A DNA stretch of 64,000 nucleotides from Cellvibrionales bacterium (GTDB lineage Bacteria; Pseudomonadota; Gammaproteobacteria; Pseudomonadales; JAHEIH01), in NCBI GenBank assembly GCA_024639455.1, contig JAHEIH010000026.1, forward strand, positions 304,987 through 368,986, written 5' to 3'. The position numbers and the translations under genes were made by a program. Positions 35,495 through 43,515 of this stretch are shown piece after piece (the stretch's first letter is position 1; each line of letters begins with the position of its first letter). Under the pieces are notes generated by a model that was not told the origin of the DNA, searched no databases, and saw only the letters and a program-made list of their open reading frames with translations.

Positions 35495-36546
35495 TGCGCA
35501 CTATTTTGATTCTCGGTAATAGCAACAAGCGCTTCTCGGGCGTGACCTCAACCATGTTGCAGGTGTTGCCTGAGCAGAGCCGTTTGATCGAGACCTGGGT
35601 GATGGGTGAGCACAACCTTCCCAAAGGCCAGGCATGGCTCAGTTTTGGCGAGTGTTTACACCGGTTACGCGATCCACAATACCGTGATGTGCGCTTTGTC
35701 TTCCACGCGCGTCGCAACGACGAAATGATTCAGGCGTTGCTGTTACGCGCCTTCAGTAAGGCGCCTTTGAAAATCTTTTTTACCTCCACCGCGCAACGAC
35801 TGCACAGCAATTTTAGTCGCTGGTTGATGGGTAAAATGGATCAGGTGATTTCCACTTGTGAGGCGGCGGCTAGCTATCTGACACCCAAACCCGACGTGCT
35901 TATCCCGCATGGCATAGACACCCGCCGTTTTCAGCCTTTAGACGATAAAGCAGCGGCGATGGCCGAGCTGGGTTACAAGGGCATACGCGGGGTAGGAATT
36001 TTTGGTCGGGTACGCCAGCAAAAGGGTGTCGACGTATTCGTTGAAGCGCTTTTACAAGTATTACCGACTCAGCCTGATGTGCACGGTTTTGTCATCGGCG
36101 AAATTAAACCTGCCGATCGCGACTTCGTTGAAAACCTTAAGCAGCGCATTTCCGCACAGGGGCTTGAGCAGCGTATCCACTTTCTCGGTAAATTGCCGTT
36201 TGAACAGTTGCCGCGCTGGTTCGCGGCGGTTGATGTTGCGTGTGCGCTGAGTCGCAACGAGGGGTTTGGGCTGACCGTGTTAGAAGCGATGGCAAGCGGC
36301 ACGGCGGTGGTGGCGAGCAAGGCCGGCGCTTGGCCTGATATTTTGGCGGCCCATAACGCGGGACAATTGGTCCCCTGCGGTGATGTTGACGCCACAGCGC
36401 AGGCGCTCCATGACTTGCTGTGTGACGATAGCTACCGCGCACAATGCGCTGCTAATGGTTTGGTTGGCGTAACAAGCGATTACACAGTGCGACGGGAAGC
36501 CGCAGCGCTGGTGGATGTAGCGCGCGCCTTAGCGGAGCGTGGCTAG
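35491..36546 (+). CDS. Glycosyltransferase family 4 (GT-B)
   Basis: A 351-residue retaining GT-B glycosyltransferase. The C-terminal half has FGRVRQQKGVDVFVEAL and the nucleotide-sugar motif with the E-x7-E pair in RNEGFGLTVLEAMASG, then TAVVASKAGAWPDIL. The N-terminal acceptor domain begins ILILGNSNKRFSGVTSTM, a stretch resembling mannosyltransferase-like LPS enzymes. It is coupled by overlap on both sides (ATGA at the start, TAGTG at the end), so GT2-GT4-GDPD form one unit, probably for LPS core or another surface glycan. Confidence 0.87.
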   Translation: MMRTILILGNSNKRFSGVTSTMLQVLPEQSRLIETWVMGEHNLPKGQAWLSFGECLHRLRDPQYRDVRFVFHARRNDEMIQALLLRAFSKAPLKIFFTSTAQRLHSNFSRWLMGKMDQVISTCEAAASYLTPKPDVLIPHGIDTRRFQPLDDKAAAMAELGYKGIRGVGIFGRVRQQKGVDVFVEALLQVLPTQPDVHGFVIGEIKPADRDFVENLKQRISAQGLEQRIHFLGKLPFEQLPRWFAAVDVACALSRNEGFGLTVLEAMASGTAVVASKAGAWPDILAAHNAGQLVPCGDVDATAQALHDLLCDDSYRAQCAANGLVGVTSDYTVRREAAALVDVARALAERG

Positions 36547-37328
36547 TGCGCTGGCTTTGGCGAATGGCGCTTTTTGCATTGCTACTGGGGCTGGCCAAGT
36601 GGGGGATCGATGGTCGTTTTGAGCGAGCCGTGCAGTCAGCACCTGCTGCCGCCAGTTGCGATAAAGTCTGGGCCCACCGCGGCCGGTTCGAGAGTGACCC
36701 GCCAAATACCCTAGCCAGTGCCCAGCGTTTGATGTCACTGGGTGTAGCGGGGCTGGAGCTCGACATACATTACGACCCAGAGCAGCAACATTTTTGGGTC
36801 ATACACGACGATCCCCGTGCGGCTGATAAGGCGCATCGCGACAATCTTGAACGCTTTTTAGAGGTCTTAGGCCCGGCCAAAATGGGCCTCTGGCTGGATG
36901 CAAAAAACGTTGCCAGTTTGGCGCCTTGGGATGCCATAGCGGCGGCGGACCGATTGCAGCAATTGCTGGCGCGATACGCCCCCCAGAGCCGTGTCTATGT
37001 AGAGTCGCGCAATCCCTTTTACCTGTTACTACTACAGTCTAGGGGTGTACCAACCAGCTACTTGATCAGTCCGAACTCGCGTCATGCGGCGGCAGTTTTT
37101 TGGTTAAATGTCTACTGGATGAAGTGGTCCTACAGCTGGGGGCCGTTTGATGCGGTGTCGATGGATATAGGTCGCTATGACACACGGGTAGCTGAGATCT
37201 TTGCTGGAGTACCGACCTTACTGAGTACCGTCAATGATGACATCATGGTGGCCGCGTTGGCCTCGCAGCCGAATGTCGCGGCGCTGCTGAGTGACCGTAA
37301 CATCTTTCAGGTGGGTCGCTGCCACTAG
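36546..37328 (+). CDS. Membrane-anchored glycerophosphodiester phosphodiesterase-like protein
   Basis: A 260-residue protein starting at a GTG that overlaps the previous stop. An N-terminal hydrophobic stretch (MALFALLLGLAKWGI) is an anchor or uncleaved signal. The GDPD barrel motifs are present in altered form: HRG in VWAHRGRFESDPPNT (the usual PENT reads PPNT), ELDI, the catalytic histidine in WVIHDDPR and DAK in GLWLDAKNVAS, where many homologues have ExK. Activity is plausible but not assured. In this LPS context it might act on a phosphodiester decoration of a glycan rather than on phospholipid; that is inference only. Confidence 0.7.
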   Translation: MRWLWRMALFALLLGLAKWGIDGRFERAVQSAPAAASCDKVWAHRGRFESDPPNTLASAQRLMSLGVAGLELDIHYDPEQQHFWVIHDDPRAADKAHRDNLERFLEVLGPAKMGLWLDAKNVASLAPWDAIAAADRLQQLLARYAPQSRVYVESRNPFYLLLLQSRGVPTSYLISPNSRHAAAVFWLNVYWMKWSYSWGPFDAVSMDIGRYDTRVAEIFAGVPTLLSTVNDDIMVAALASQPNVAALLSDRNIFQVGRCH

Positions 37329-38578
37329 GGCATCGCCCGATCGATACAGCCCAACAGTTTTTCCAAGGCGCCGCGGTTGGCCTCGACGATGGCCGCCGCC
37401 GCTTCTCCCGCTTGTGATCGCTGCGCCGGGCAGTCAAACCACAACGTCAGCTGTTCGGCCAGTGCTTTGCCATCTTCGATCACGGTCATGCCGCCGGCGT
37501 CGATCAGCAGTTCGCTGATTTCTTGAAAGTTGAACAAGTGTGGGCCGCTTAACACGGGAATTTGCCACACCGCGGCTTCGAGCATGTTGTGGCCACCGTT
37601 GGGCACCAAGCTACCCCCGATAAAGGCTATGTCGGCACTACCGAGCAAGGATAATAGTTCCCCCATCGTATCGCCAAGTAAGACATCCCATTGGTCAGGC
37701 GTCTCTGTCGTGCTGCGCCGGACAACCGTCATACCGCTGTCACAGGCTAATTGGTAAACACTGTCGAAACGCTCGGGGTGTCGCGGCACCAGTATCAAAC
37801 GTGCCCCGGGGTGGCGTTGTCGAAGACGTTGATGGGCTAATAGGATGATTTCGTCCTCGCCTTTGTGGGTGCTGGCGGCGATCCACAGCGGCGTTTGCTG
37901 CTCGTTGCTCCAGCGCGCGCGCAGATCAGTAGCTTTGCGGCGTGTTTCTTCGTTGAGATCGAGATCAAATTTAATACTGCCAGTGACGGCTAATTTGTCT
38001 TCGGCGAGCCCTAACTCAACAAATCGCTCGCCGTCGCGGCGGTTTTGCGCTGCGATGGTGTACACGTCCTCAAGCATGGCGCGACACAAGCGCGCGACCT
38101 TTTGGTAACCAGTGGCTGATTTGGCCGACAACCGGGCATTAGCTACTAGCACGGGAATGCCGCGCTGTTGGCAGTGGTGAAGCAGGTTGGGCCACAGTTC
38201 GGTTTCCATAACGATGCAGATTGTTGGGCGCAGAGCGTTGAGGAAGCGACCGACGAATAGGCCTAGGTCGTAGGGGTTGTAGTAGTGGATGACGCTGTCC
38301 CCAAATAATGCTTGGGTGCGCGCTGATCCCGTCGCGGTGGTGTTGGTAATGCACAGGTGGTATTCGGGGTAGCGCGCCTGGAGGGCTTTTACTAAAGGCG
38401 CCGCGGCGATCGTTTCGCCAACGGACACCGCGTGCAACCAAATAATCGGCCGATCATGCTTTGGAATCACACCAAAGCGCTCTTGCCATCGAGCGGCGTG
38501 GCCACGCCAAATCAAACGCAGCACAATGAGGGGGAGCAGCAGCCCGTAGACGCAACTATAGGCGATACGGGCGAGCAC
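37325..38578 (-). CDS. waaA: 3-deoxy-D-manno-octulosonic-acid (Kdo) transferase WaaA
   Basis: Inner-membrane GT30 enzyme adding Kdo to the lipid A precursor. It has 417 residues. The N-terminal anchor (CVYGLLLPLIVLRLIWRG) is followed by WLHAVSVGETIAAAPLVKAL, which contains the catalytic Glu, then CIVMETELWPNLL and the nucleotide-site region FIGGSLVPNGGHNMLEAA. All are diagnostic. It begins five bases after the tolC stop on the same strand, an arrangement similar to Pseudomonas. Its stop overlaps the GDPD-like gene stop by four bases, convergently. Confidence 0.95.
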   Translation of the reverse strand: MLARIAYSCVYGLLLPLIVLRLIWRGHAARWQERFGVIPKHDRPIIWLHAVSVGETIAAAPLVKALQARYPEYHLCITNTTATGSARTQALFGDSVIHYYNPYDLGLFVGRFLNALRPTICIVMETELWPNLLHHCQQRGIPVLVANARLSAKSATGYQKVARLCRAMLEDVYTIAAQNRRDGERFVELGLAEDKLAVTGSIKFDLDLNEETRRKATDLRARWSNEQQTPLWIAASTHKGEDEIILLAHQRLRQRHPGARLILVPRHPERFDSVYQLACDSGMTVVRRSTTETPDQWDVLLGDTMGELLSLLGSADIAFIGGSLVPNGGHNMLEAAVWQIPVLSGPHLFNFQEISELLIDAGGMTVIEDGKALAEQLTLWFDCPAQRSQAGEAAAAIVEANRGALEKLLGCIDRAMP

Positions 38579-38583
38579 GCGGT

Positions 38584-39975
38584 TTAGGCTCCGCTGGCAG
38601 AAGTACTAGTGGGTACCGTCATCTGTTGGTCGAGGGTGCGGACGTCGTCTTCGCTCAATAGGCCGGCTTGCAGACGCAATTTCAACACATTGACCACGAA
38701 GTCGTAGCGTGCGTTGGCGAAATCACGTTGTGTACGATAGAGGTTTTTCTGCGCGTTTAACACGTCTACCACGTTGCGTGTACCAACGTCGTAACCGGCT
38801 TGGGTGGCTTCAAGCGCACTCTTCGCTGAGGTGATGGCTTGGGCGCGAGCTTTTACCGCGGCAGCGCCTGTTGTCACGCTAATAAACTGCGAGCGGGTGA
38901 ACTTGGTAGTGTTGCGTTGCGTCAGTTTGTGATTTTCCAGCGCGAATAAGTATTGCTGGTAGGCTTGACGGCGAGCAGCAGAGGTACCTCCACCGGTAAA
39001 CAATGGAACGTCGACGCTAAAGGTAATGGTAGTGCCGTCGTTGGCGTTAAAGATTTTATCTGACATTGCCTCGCCGTTTAGATCGTAGCCGCTATTGCCA
39101 TTGACTTCAGAGTCGCTCCAACCAAAATTTGCACGCGCGGTTGGTAAATGTTGAGCCCTAGCACTATCTGATAAACGTTTTGCGGCATCAACGCCGAATT
39201 TAGAGGCTTGCAGCAAGGCGTTGTTCTCGCTTGCCCAATCCGCCCACTGTTGGGGATCTTGCGGGCTGGGGACGCTGGCTTCAAAAGAGGCGGCTAGTTT
39301 TGATAGATTATCGTTGTCGCGACCGGTCAACACGGTCAACGACTCTTTAGCGATATTCAACGAGCCCTCTTCGGCGAGCCTTGCGACCACGGCTAAATCA
39401 TAGGCGGCACGTGCCTCGTGCACGTCGGTAATGGGAATCAAGCCCACTTCGAAGCGTTGCATGGTTTGCTCGAGTTGACGCTCGATGGCCTTTTCTTCTG
39501 CGCGGGCAGAGGTCAAACGCTCCTGCGCACTCAAAACATCAAAATAGGCTTCCGCCACGCGGATGATCAGGTCTTGCTGGTCGTATTTGTAGCGCGCTTC
39601 GGCTTGGCTAGACAAGCTCTGCCCGCGCTTGTAACCATGCCAGGCGGGCAAGTTGAACAGTGCTTGAGTTATATTGACTGATTTAGATTCAATTGTTGTA
39701 TCTGTGGAGGAATCTGAAATTAAGTCTGTTCGAGGATCATATTGAGACTGATCCTCATCACTTTCTGTGCGAGTTAATGTTGCAGACGCTTGAGGCAGTA
39801 GAGAAGATAAACCAAGATTTTTATATTCTCTACCTGCCATATAATTTGCTTGCGCCGCCTGCAATTGTGCATCGTTAGCCAGCGCTTGTTGATAGACGTC
39901 GAGCAGAGAATCGGCACTGGCGGTGTGCGCTAGTATGGCCAATGAACAGGAAACAACGAGAGTTTTTAACTTCAC
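38584..39975 (-). CDS. tolC: TolC-family outer-membrane efflux channel
   Basis: Outer-membrane channel for type I secretion and tripartite efflux pumps. It has 463 residues with a signal peptide ending AHTASA. Two internal repeats are visible, each with long coiled helices (SAQERLTSARAEEKAIERQL; KARAQAITSAKSALEATQAGY) and the family stretches GYDVGTRNVVDVLNAQKNLY and MQRFEVGLIPITDV. The start is a GTG with AAAGGA upstream. An extracellular loop (about residues 70-95, acidic and serine-rich) is encoded by distinctly AT-rich DNA (39665-39860) unlike the rest of the gene. Probably one operon with waaA. Confidence 0.93.
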   Translation of the reverse strand: MKLKTLVVSCSLAILAHTASADSLLDVYQQALANDAQLQAAQANYMAGREYKNLGLSSLLPQASATLTRTESDEDQSQYDPRTDLISDSSTDTTIESKSVNITQALFNLPAWHGYKRGQSLSSQAEARYKYDQQDLIIRVAEAYFDVLSAQERLTSARAEEKAIERQLEQTMQRFEVGLIPITDVHEARAAYDLAVVARLAEEGSLNIAKESLTVLTGRDNDNLSKLAASFEASVPSPQDPQQWADWASENNALLQASKFGVDAAKRLSDSARAQHLPTARANFGWSDSEVNGNSGYDLNGEAMSDKIFNANDGTTITFSVDVPLFTGGGTSAARRQAYQQYLFALENHKLTQRNTTKFTRSQFISVTTGAAAVKARAQAITSAKSALEATQAGYDVGTRNVVDVLNAQKNLYRTQRDFANARYDFVVNVLKLRLQAGLLSEDDVRTLDQQMTVPTSTSASGA

Positions 39976-40158
39976 AAAAACATTCCTTTGAAAATTCTAA
40001 GATAGCGCTTAGACGCAGCGACTATCATTATGGATGCAGTAGCTTACCAAAAATATGCAATGACTGTGTAATAAAGCATTATTGTAGTTTGATGGGGCGC
40101 AAATTGAAGTGCACAATGGGTCATGTTGGCTCATTTTTGTAAGATTGAAGGTGATTTG

Positions 40159-40635
40159 GTGGGTTTTTTAAAAAACTACAGCGTTGATCTCGGTCGTGAA
40201 CAGGCGCTTTGCGAGGCCAATTTCGCGGCCATGCGACGCCTGCTCGGTGACGCCGAGCAGGGTAAAACGCTGTATTTCGATGTCGCCCTACCCAATCGCC
40301 CCTTACACTACGCGGTGACGTTTGAAGTCATTGAACGATCAGCCCACACGGCCATTGTCGCTGTCAGCGCCGATCAGTTTTTGTCTTACTGGCTACACGA
40401 CCTAGATTTTGAGGTGGGCATCTATTTTGATGCCGCCATGGCTGAAGTGGTCAAGTTTAATGGTCAGCGCCGCTTGAAATTGTTTGTGGGTGGCGAAAAG
40501 CACCACAGTGGCGACGATGAAAAGCGCCAAGTGAATCAATTTTTGGGCGAATGGTTAGCCTATTGTCTTGAATATGGCATCGCTCGTCAGACCCCTTTTG
40601 GTGCCCCAGAAAAATCCTATGTGACGAATTGTTGA
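40159..40635 (+). CDS. yqiB: DUF1249 family protein, YqiB-like
   Basis: A 158-residue cytosolic protein of unknown function. The C-terminal part (HSGDDEKRQVNQFLGEWLAY) closely matches the end of E. coli YqiB, and the N-terminal LGREQALCEANFAAMRRLL is the DUF1249 opening. I chose a GTG at 40159 (AAGGTG just upstream); an ATG at 40123 would add 12 residues not typical of the family. The order tolC/yqiB/cpdA/parE is the E. coli and Pseudomonas order, but nudF, normally just before yqiB, is missing. Confidence 0.82.
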   Translation: MGFLKNYSVDLGREQALCEANFAAMRRLLGDAEQGKTLYFDVALPNRPLHYAVTFEVIERSAHTAIVAVSADQFLSYWLHDLDFEVGIYFDAAMAEVVKFNGQRRLKLFVGGEKHHSGDDEKRQVNQFLGEWLAYCLEYGIARQTPFGAPEKSYVTNC

Positions 40636-40681
40636 TCAGGGTTTACACTTACTCAAAACAACAACGAGATAGAGATAACGC

Positions 40682-41488
40682 ATGGATGTTGTCACCACGA
40701 GTGAATCAATTCGCTTGGTGCAAATAAGCGATACCCACCTCGAACCCGAAGAGGGGGGTACGCTGCTCGGTATGGATACTGATCGAAGCCTCCGCTATGT
40801 ACTGGATTTAGTACGTAGCGATAACGCGCGTATAGATCTTTTGCTCGCCACCGGCGACATCTCCACCCACGGCACCCCCCAAGCCTATCAGCGCTTTGCC
40901 CGCTACATGCAGCAGTTTGATGCACCGGTAGTGTGGCTGCCAGGCAACCACGATGATAACGCGGTGATGACGGAACACTGCGGTAGCCCAGAGGCGATGG
41001 CGGGACATATCGTGATTGGCCATTGGTTGATCATCATGCTCGACTCCACTATCTCTCGCCAAGTGGGCGGACGGGTTGAGCAGGCCGAGTTAGACCGCTT
41101 GGCTGCGCTGGCGGCACATCACGCCGATAAGCACGTCTTGGTGGCCTGCCACCATCCTCCTTTAAGTATTGATTGCGAGTGGATCGATCCGCAACGCATC
41201 AGCAATGGCGAGGTGTTTTTAGACGCGCTGCTAGCACTGCCCAATGTGAAGCTATTGATTTGTGGCCACATTCACCAACACTGGGAAACGAGTTATCGCG
41301 GCTTGCCCATCATGTCGACTCCCAGTACGTGTATTCAGTTTAAGCCATTAGAGGAAGACTTTACCCTCGACGAGGTGTCACCCGGCTACCGCTGGTTTGA
41401 TCTATGTGCCGACGGCACCTTCCGAACAGGTGTTTCACGCGTGGAAGGTGTGGAATTTAGCTTTGATATGAATTCCGGCGGTTATTAA
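40682..41488 (+). CDS. cpdA: 3',5'-cyclic-AMP phosphodiesterase CpdA
   Basis: Class III metallophosphoesterase that hydrolyses cAMP and so tunes Crp-dependent regulation. It has 268 residues. Metal-site motifs are complete: QISDTHLEPEEGG (Asp, His), LLATGDISTHG (Asp), WLPGNHDDN (Asn-His), ACHHPPL (His) and ICGHIHQHWE (His-x-His). Length and position between yqiB and parE match CpdA. No CRP gene is in the window. Confidence 0.93.
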   Translation: MDVVTTSESIRLVQISDTHLEPEEGGTLLGMDTDRSLRYVLDLVRSDNARIDLLLATGDISTHGTPQAYQRFARYMQQFDAPVVWLPGNHDDNAVMTEHCGSPEAMAGHIVIGHWLIIMLDSTISRQVGGRVEQAELDRLAALAAHHADKHVLVACHHPPLSIDCEWIDPQRISNGEVFLDALLALPNVKLLICGHIHQHWETSYRGLPIMSTPSTCIQFKPLEEDFTLDEVSPGYRWFDLCADGTFRTGVSRVEGVEFSFDMNSGGY

Positions 41489-41627
41489 TCGTCACAATTT
41501 TTCTGCATCGCCCACTCTGCATGTGCAGTTTGCGGCGATATCCTTTACTATCCCTTCGTTATATTTCATGAGAGCTGCCAAACATCGTGTGGCGGCCATC
41601 GAAGACTTATAGGAATAAAAATCGAGT

Positions 41628-43514
41628 ATGAGTAACTATAACGCGGATTCTATTGAGGTATTAACTGGCCTCGACCCGGTGCGCAAGCGTCCTGGTATGT
41701 ATACTGATACCGCCCGCCCCAACCACCTAGCGCAAGAGGTCATCGACAACTCAGTGGATGAGGCGTTAGCTGGCCATGCTAGCCAAGTGAAAATCACCCT
41801 CCACGGCGATGGTTCGTTGAGCGTAGAAGACGACGGTCGCGGTATGCCGGTCGATCTTCACCCAGAAATGAAACGCCCTGGCGTAGAGGTCATTTTGACG
41901 ACCCTGCACGCCGGCGGCAAATTCTCCAACAAGAACTATCAGTTTTCGGGCGGCTTGCACGGGGTTGGTATCTCGGTCGTTAACGCGTTGTCCAAGACTG
42001 TCGATGTGCGCATTAAGCGCGACGGAAAGCTGTTCGAAATCAATTTTGCCGACGGCAACCTAGCGCGAGAGCTGCGCGAGATCGATACTGTCGGGAAACG
42101 CAACACTGGTACCATCGTGCGATTCTCGCCGGATGCACAGTACTTTGACTCGGTGCGTTTCTCGGTGCCTCGCCTCAAGCATGTGCTGCGAGCTAAGGCG
42201 GTGTTATGCCCCGGTTTGAAAGTCATCTATGTCGATGAAGCGACTCCCGACAACAGTGAGGAGTGGTACTTTGAAGATGGTTTGACCGACTACTTGCGCG
42301 CGTCTACCGAGGGTTATGAAACCCTGCCAATTTTGCCCTTTGTTGGAAGTTTTAGCGGCAATAGCGAGGCTGTCGATTGGGCCGTACAGTGGCTGGCTGA
42401 AGGTGGTGAACTGACCCAAGAAAGCTACGTTAACCTGATTCCTACCGCCCAGGGCGGTACCCACGTGAATGGTCTGCGTACCGGTTTGTTGGAGGCAGTG
42501 CGTGAGTACTGTGAATTCCGCAATCTGCTGCCGCGCGGCGTGAAATTGTCACCAGAGGATATCTGGGACAAGTGTTGCTACATCCTGTCAGCGAAATTGG
42601 CTGACCCACAGTTCTCGGGTCAAACCAAGGAGCGACTATCGTCTCGTGAATGCGCTGCGTTTGTGTCTGGTGTAGCGAAAGACGCCTTTTCCCTGTGGCT
42701 AAACCAGCACACCGAAGAGTCGGACAAGCTGGCAGAACTGTTCATTAGCAACGCCCAAACCCGTCTGCGCAAGAACAAAAAGGTAGCGCGTAAGCGCGTT
42801 AGTGCAGGCCCTGCGTTGCCAGGGAAATTGGCTGACTGCTCTGGCGATGACGCCATGCGTGGCGAATTGTTTTTAGTCGAGGGCGACTCGGCGGGCGGGT
42901 CGGCGAAACAAGCGCGCGACCGCGAGTTTCAAGCCATTCTACCGCTGCGCGGAAAGGTGTTGAATAGCTGGGAAGTCGACTCGTCCGAGGTACTGGCGTC
43001 GGCTGAGATTCACAACATCGCGGTAGCGCTGGGGGTGGATCCCGGTTCTGATGATTTGACCGGCCTCCGCTATGGCAAGGTGTGCATCCTGGCGGATGCT
43101 GACTCCGATGGACTGCACATTGCCACCCTACTTTGCGCGCTGTTTGTGCGACACTTCCCAGCACTAGTGAACGCCGGCCATGTCTATGTGGCGATGCCGC
43201 CGCTGTACCGTATCGATATTGGCAAGGATGTTTATTACGCCCTCGATGAAGCAGAAAAGCAGGGCGTGCTAGACCGCATTCAGGCGGAGAACCGCAAGGG
43301 CAAGGTCAATGTTCAACGCTTTAAAGGTCTCGGTGAGATGAACCCCTTGCAGCTGCGAGAGACGGTGATGAACCGCGATACGCGTCGCTTAGTACAACTC
43401 ACCCTTGAGCAGGATGACGGCACCCACCAGATTATGGACATGTTGTTATCTAAAAAGCGTGCCGGGGATCGCAAGAGCTGGCTGGAAACCAAAGGCGATA
43501 TGGCGGAGATCTAA
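41628..43514 (+). CDS. parE: DNA topoisomerase IV subunit B ParE
   Basis: ATPase subunit of topoisomerase IV, which decatenates daughter chromosomes. It has 628 residues, as in E. coli (630). The GHKL ATP site is EVIDNSVDEALAGHASQ, VEDDGRGMPVD and GGLHGVGISVVNALS; the TOPRIM domain has EGDSAGGSAKQARDREFQ and LADADSDGLHIATLL. GyrB is the alternative, but the short length, the tolC-cpdA context and the PVDLHPEMKRPGVEVIL region favour ParE. yqiA, usually just upstream, is absent, and parC is not in the window. A 139-base gap before it holds no clear promoter. Confidence 0.95.
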   Translation: MSNYNADSIEVLTGLDPVRKRPGMYTDTARPNHLAQEVIDNSVDEALAGHASQVKITLHGDGSLSVEDDGRGMPVDLHPEMKRPGVEVILTTLHAGGKFSNKNYQFSGGLHGVGISVVNALSKTVDVRIKRDGKLFEINFADGNLARELREIDTVGKRNTGTIVRFSPDAQYFDSVRFSVPRLKHVLRAKAVLCPGLKVIYVDEATPDNSEEWYFEDGLTDYLRASTEGYETLPILPFVGSFSGNSEAVDWAVQWLAEGGELTQESYVNLIPTAQGGTHVNGLRTGLLEAVREYCEFRNLLPRGVKLSPEDIWDKCCYILSAKLADPQFSGQTKERLSSRECAAFVSGVAKDAFSLWLNQHTEESDKLAELFISNAQTRLRKNKKVARKRVSAGPALPGKLADCSGDDAMRGELFLVEGDSAGGSAKQARDREFQAILPLRGKVLNSWEVDSSEVLASAEIHNIAVALGVDPGSDDLTGLRYGKVCILADADSDGLHIATLLCALFVRHFPALVNAGHVYVAMPPLYRIDIGKDVYYALDEAEKQGVLDRIQAENRKGKVNVQRFKGLGEMNPLQLRETVMNRDTRRLVQLTLEQDDGTHQIMDMLLSKKRAGDRKSWLETKGDMAEI

Positions 43515-43515
43515 G

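Noticed and set aside
43405-43515. Longer N-terminus of the M1-like protein inside parE
   Set aside because: The extra codons are an alternative reading of parE. The GTG at 43516 gives a proper signal peptide and lipobox.
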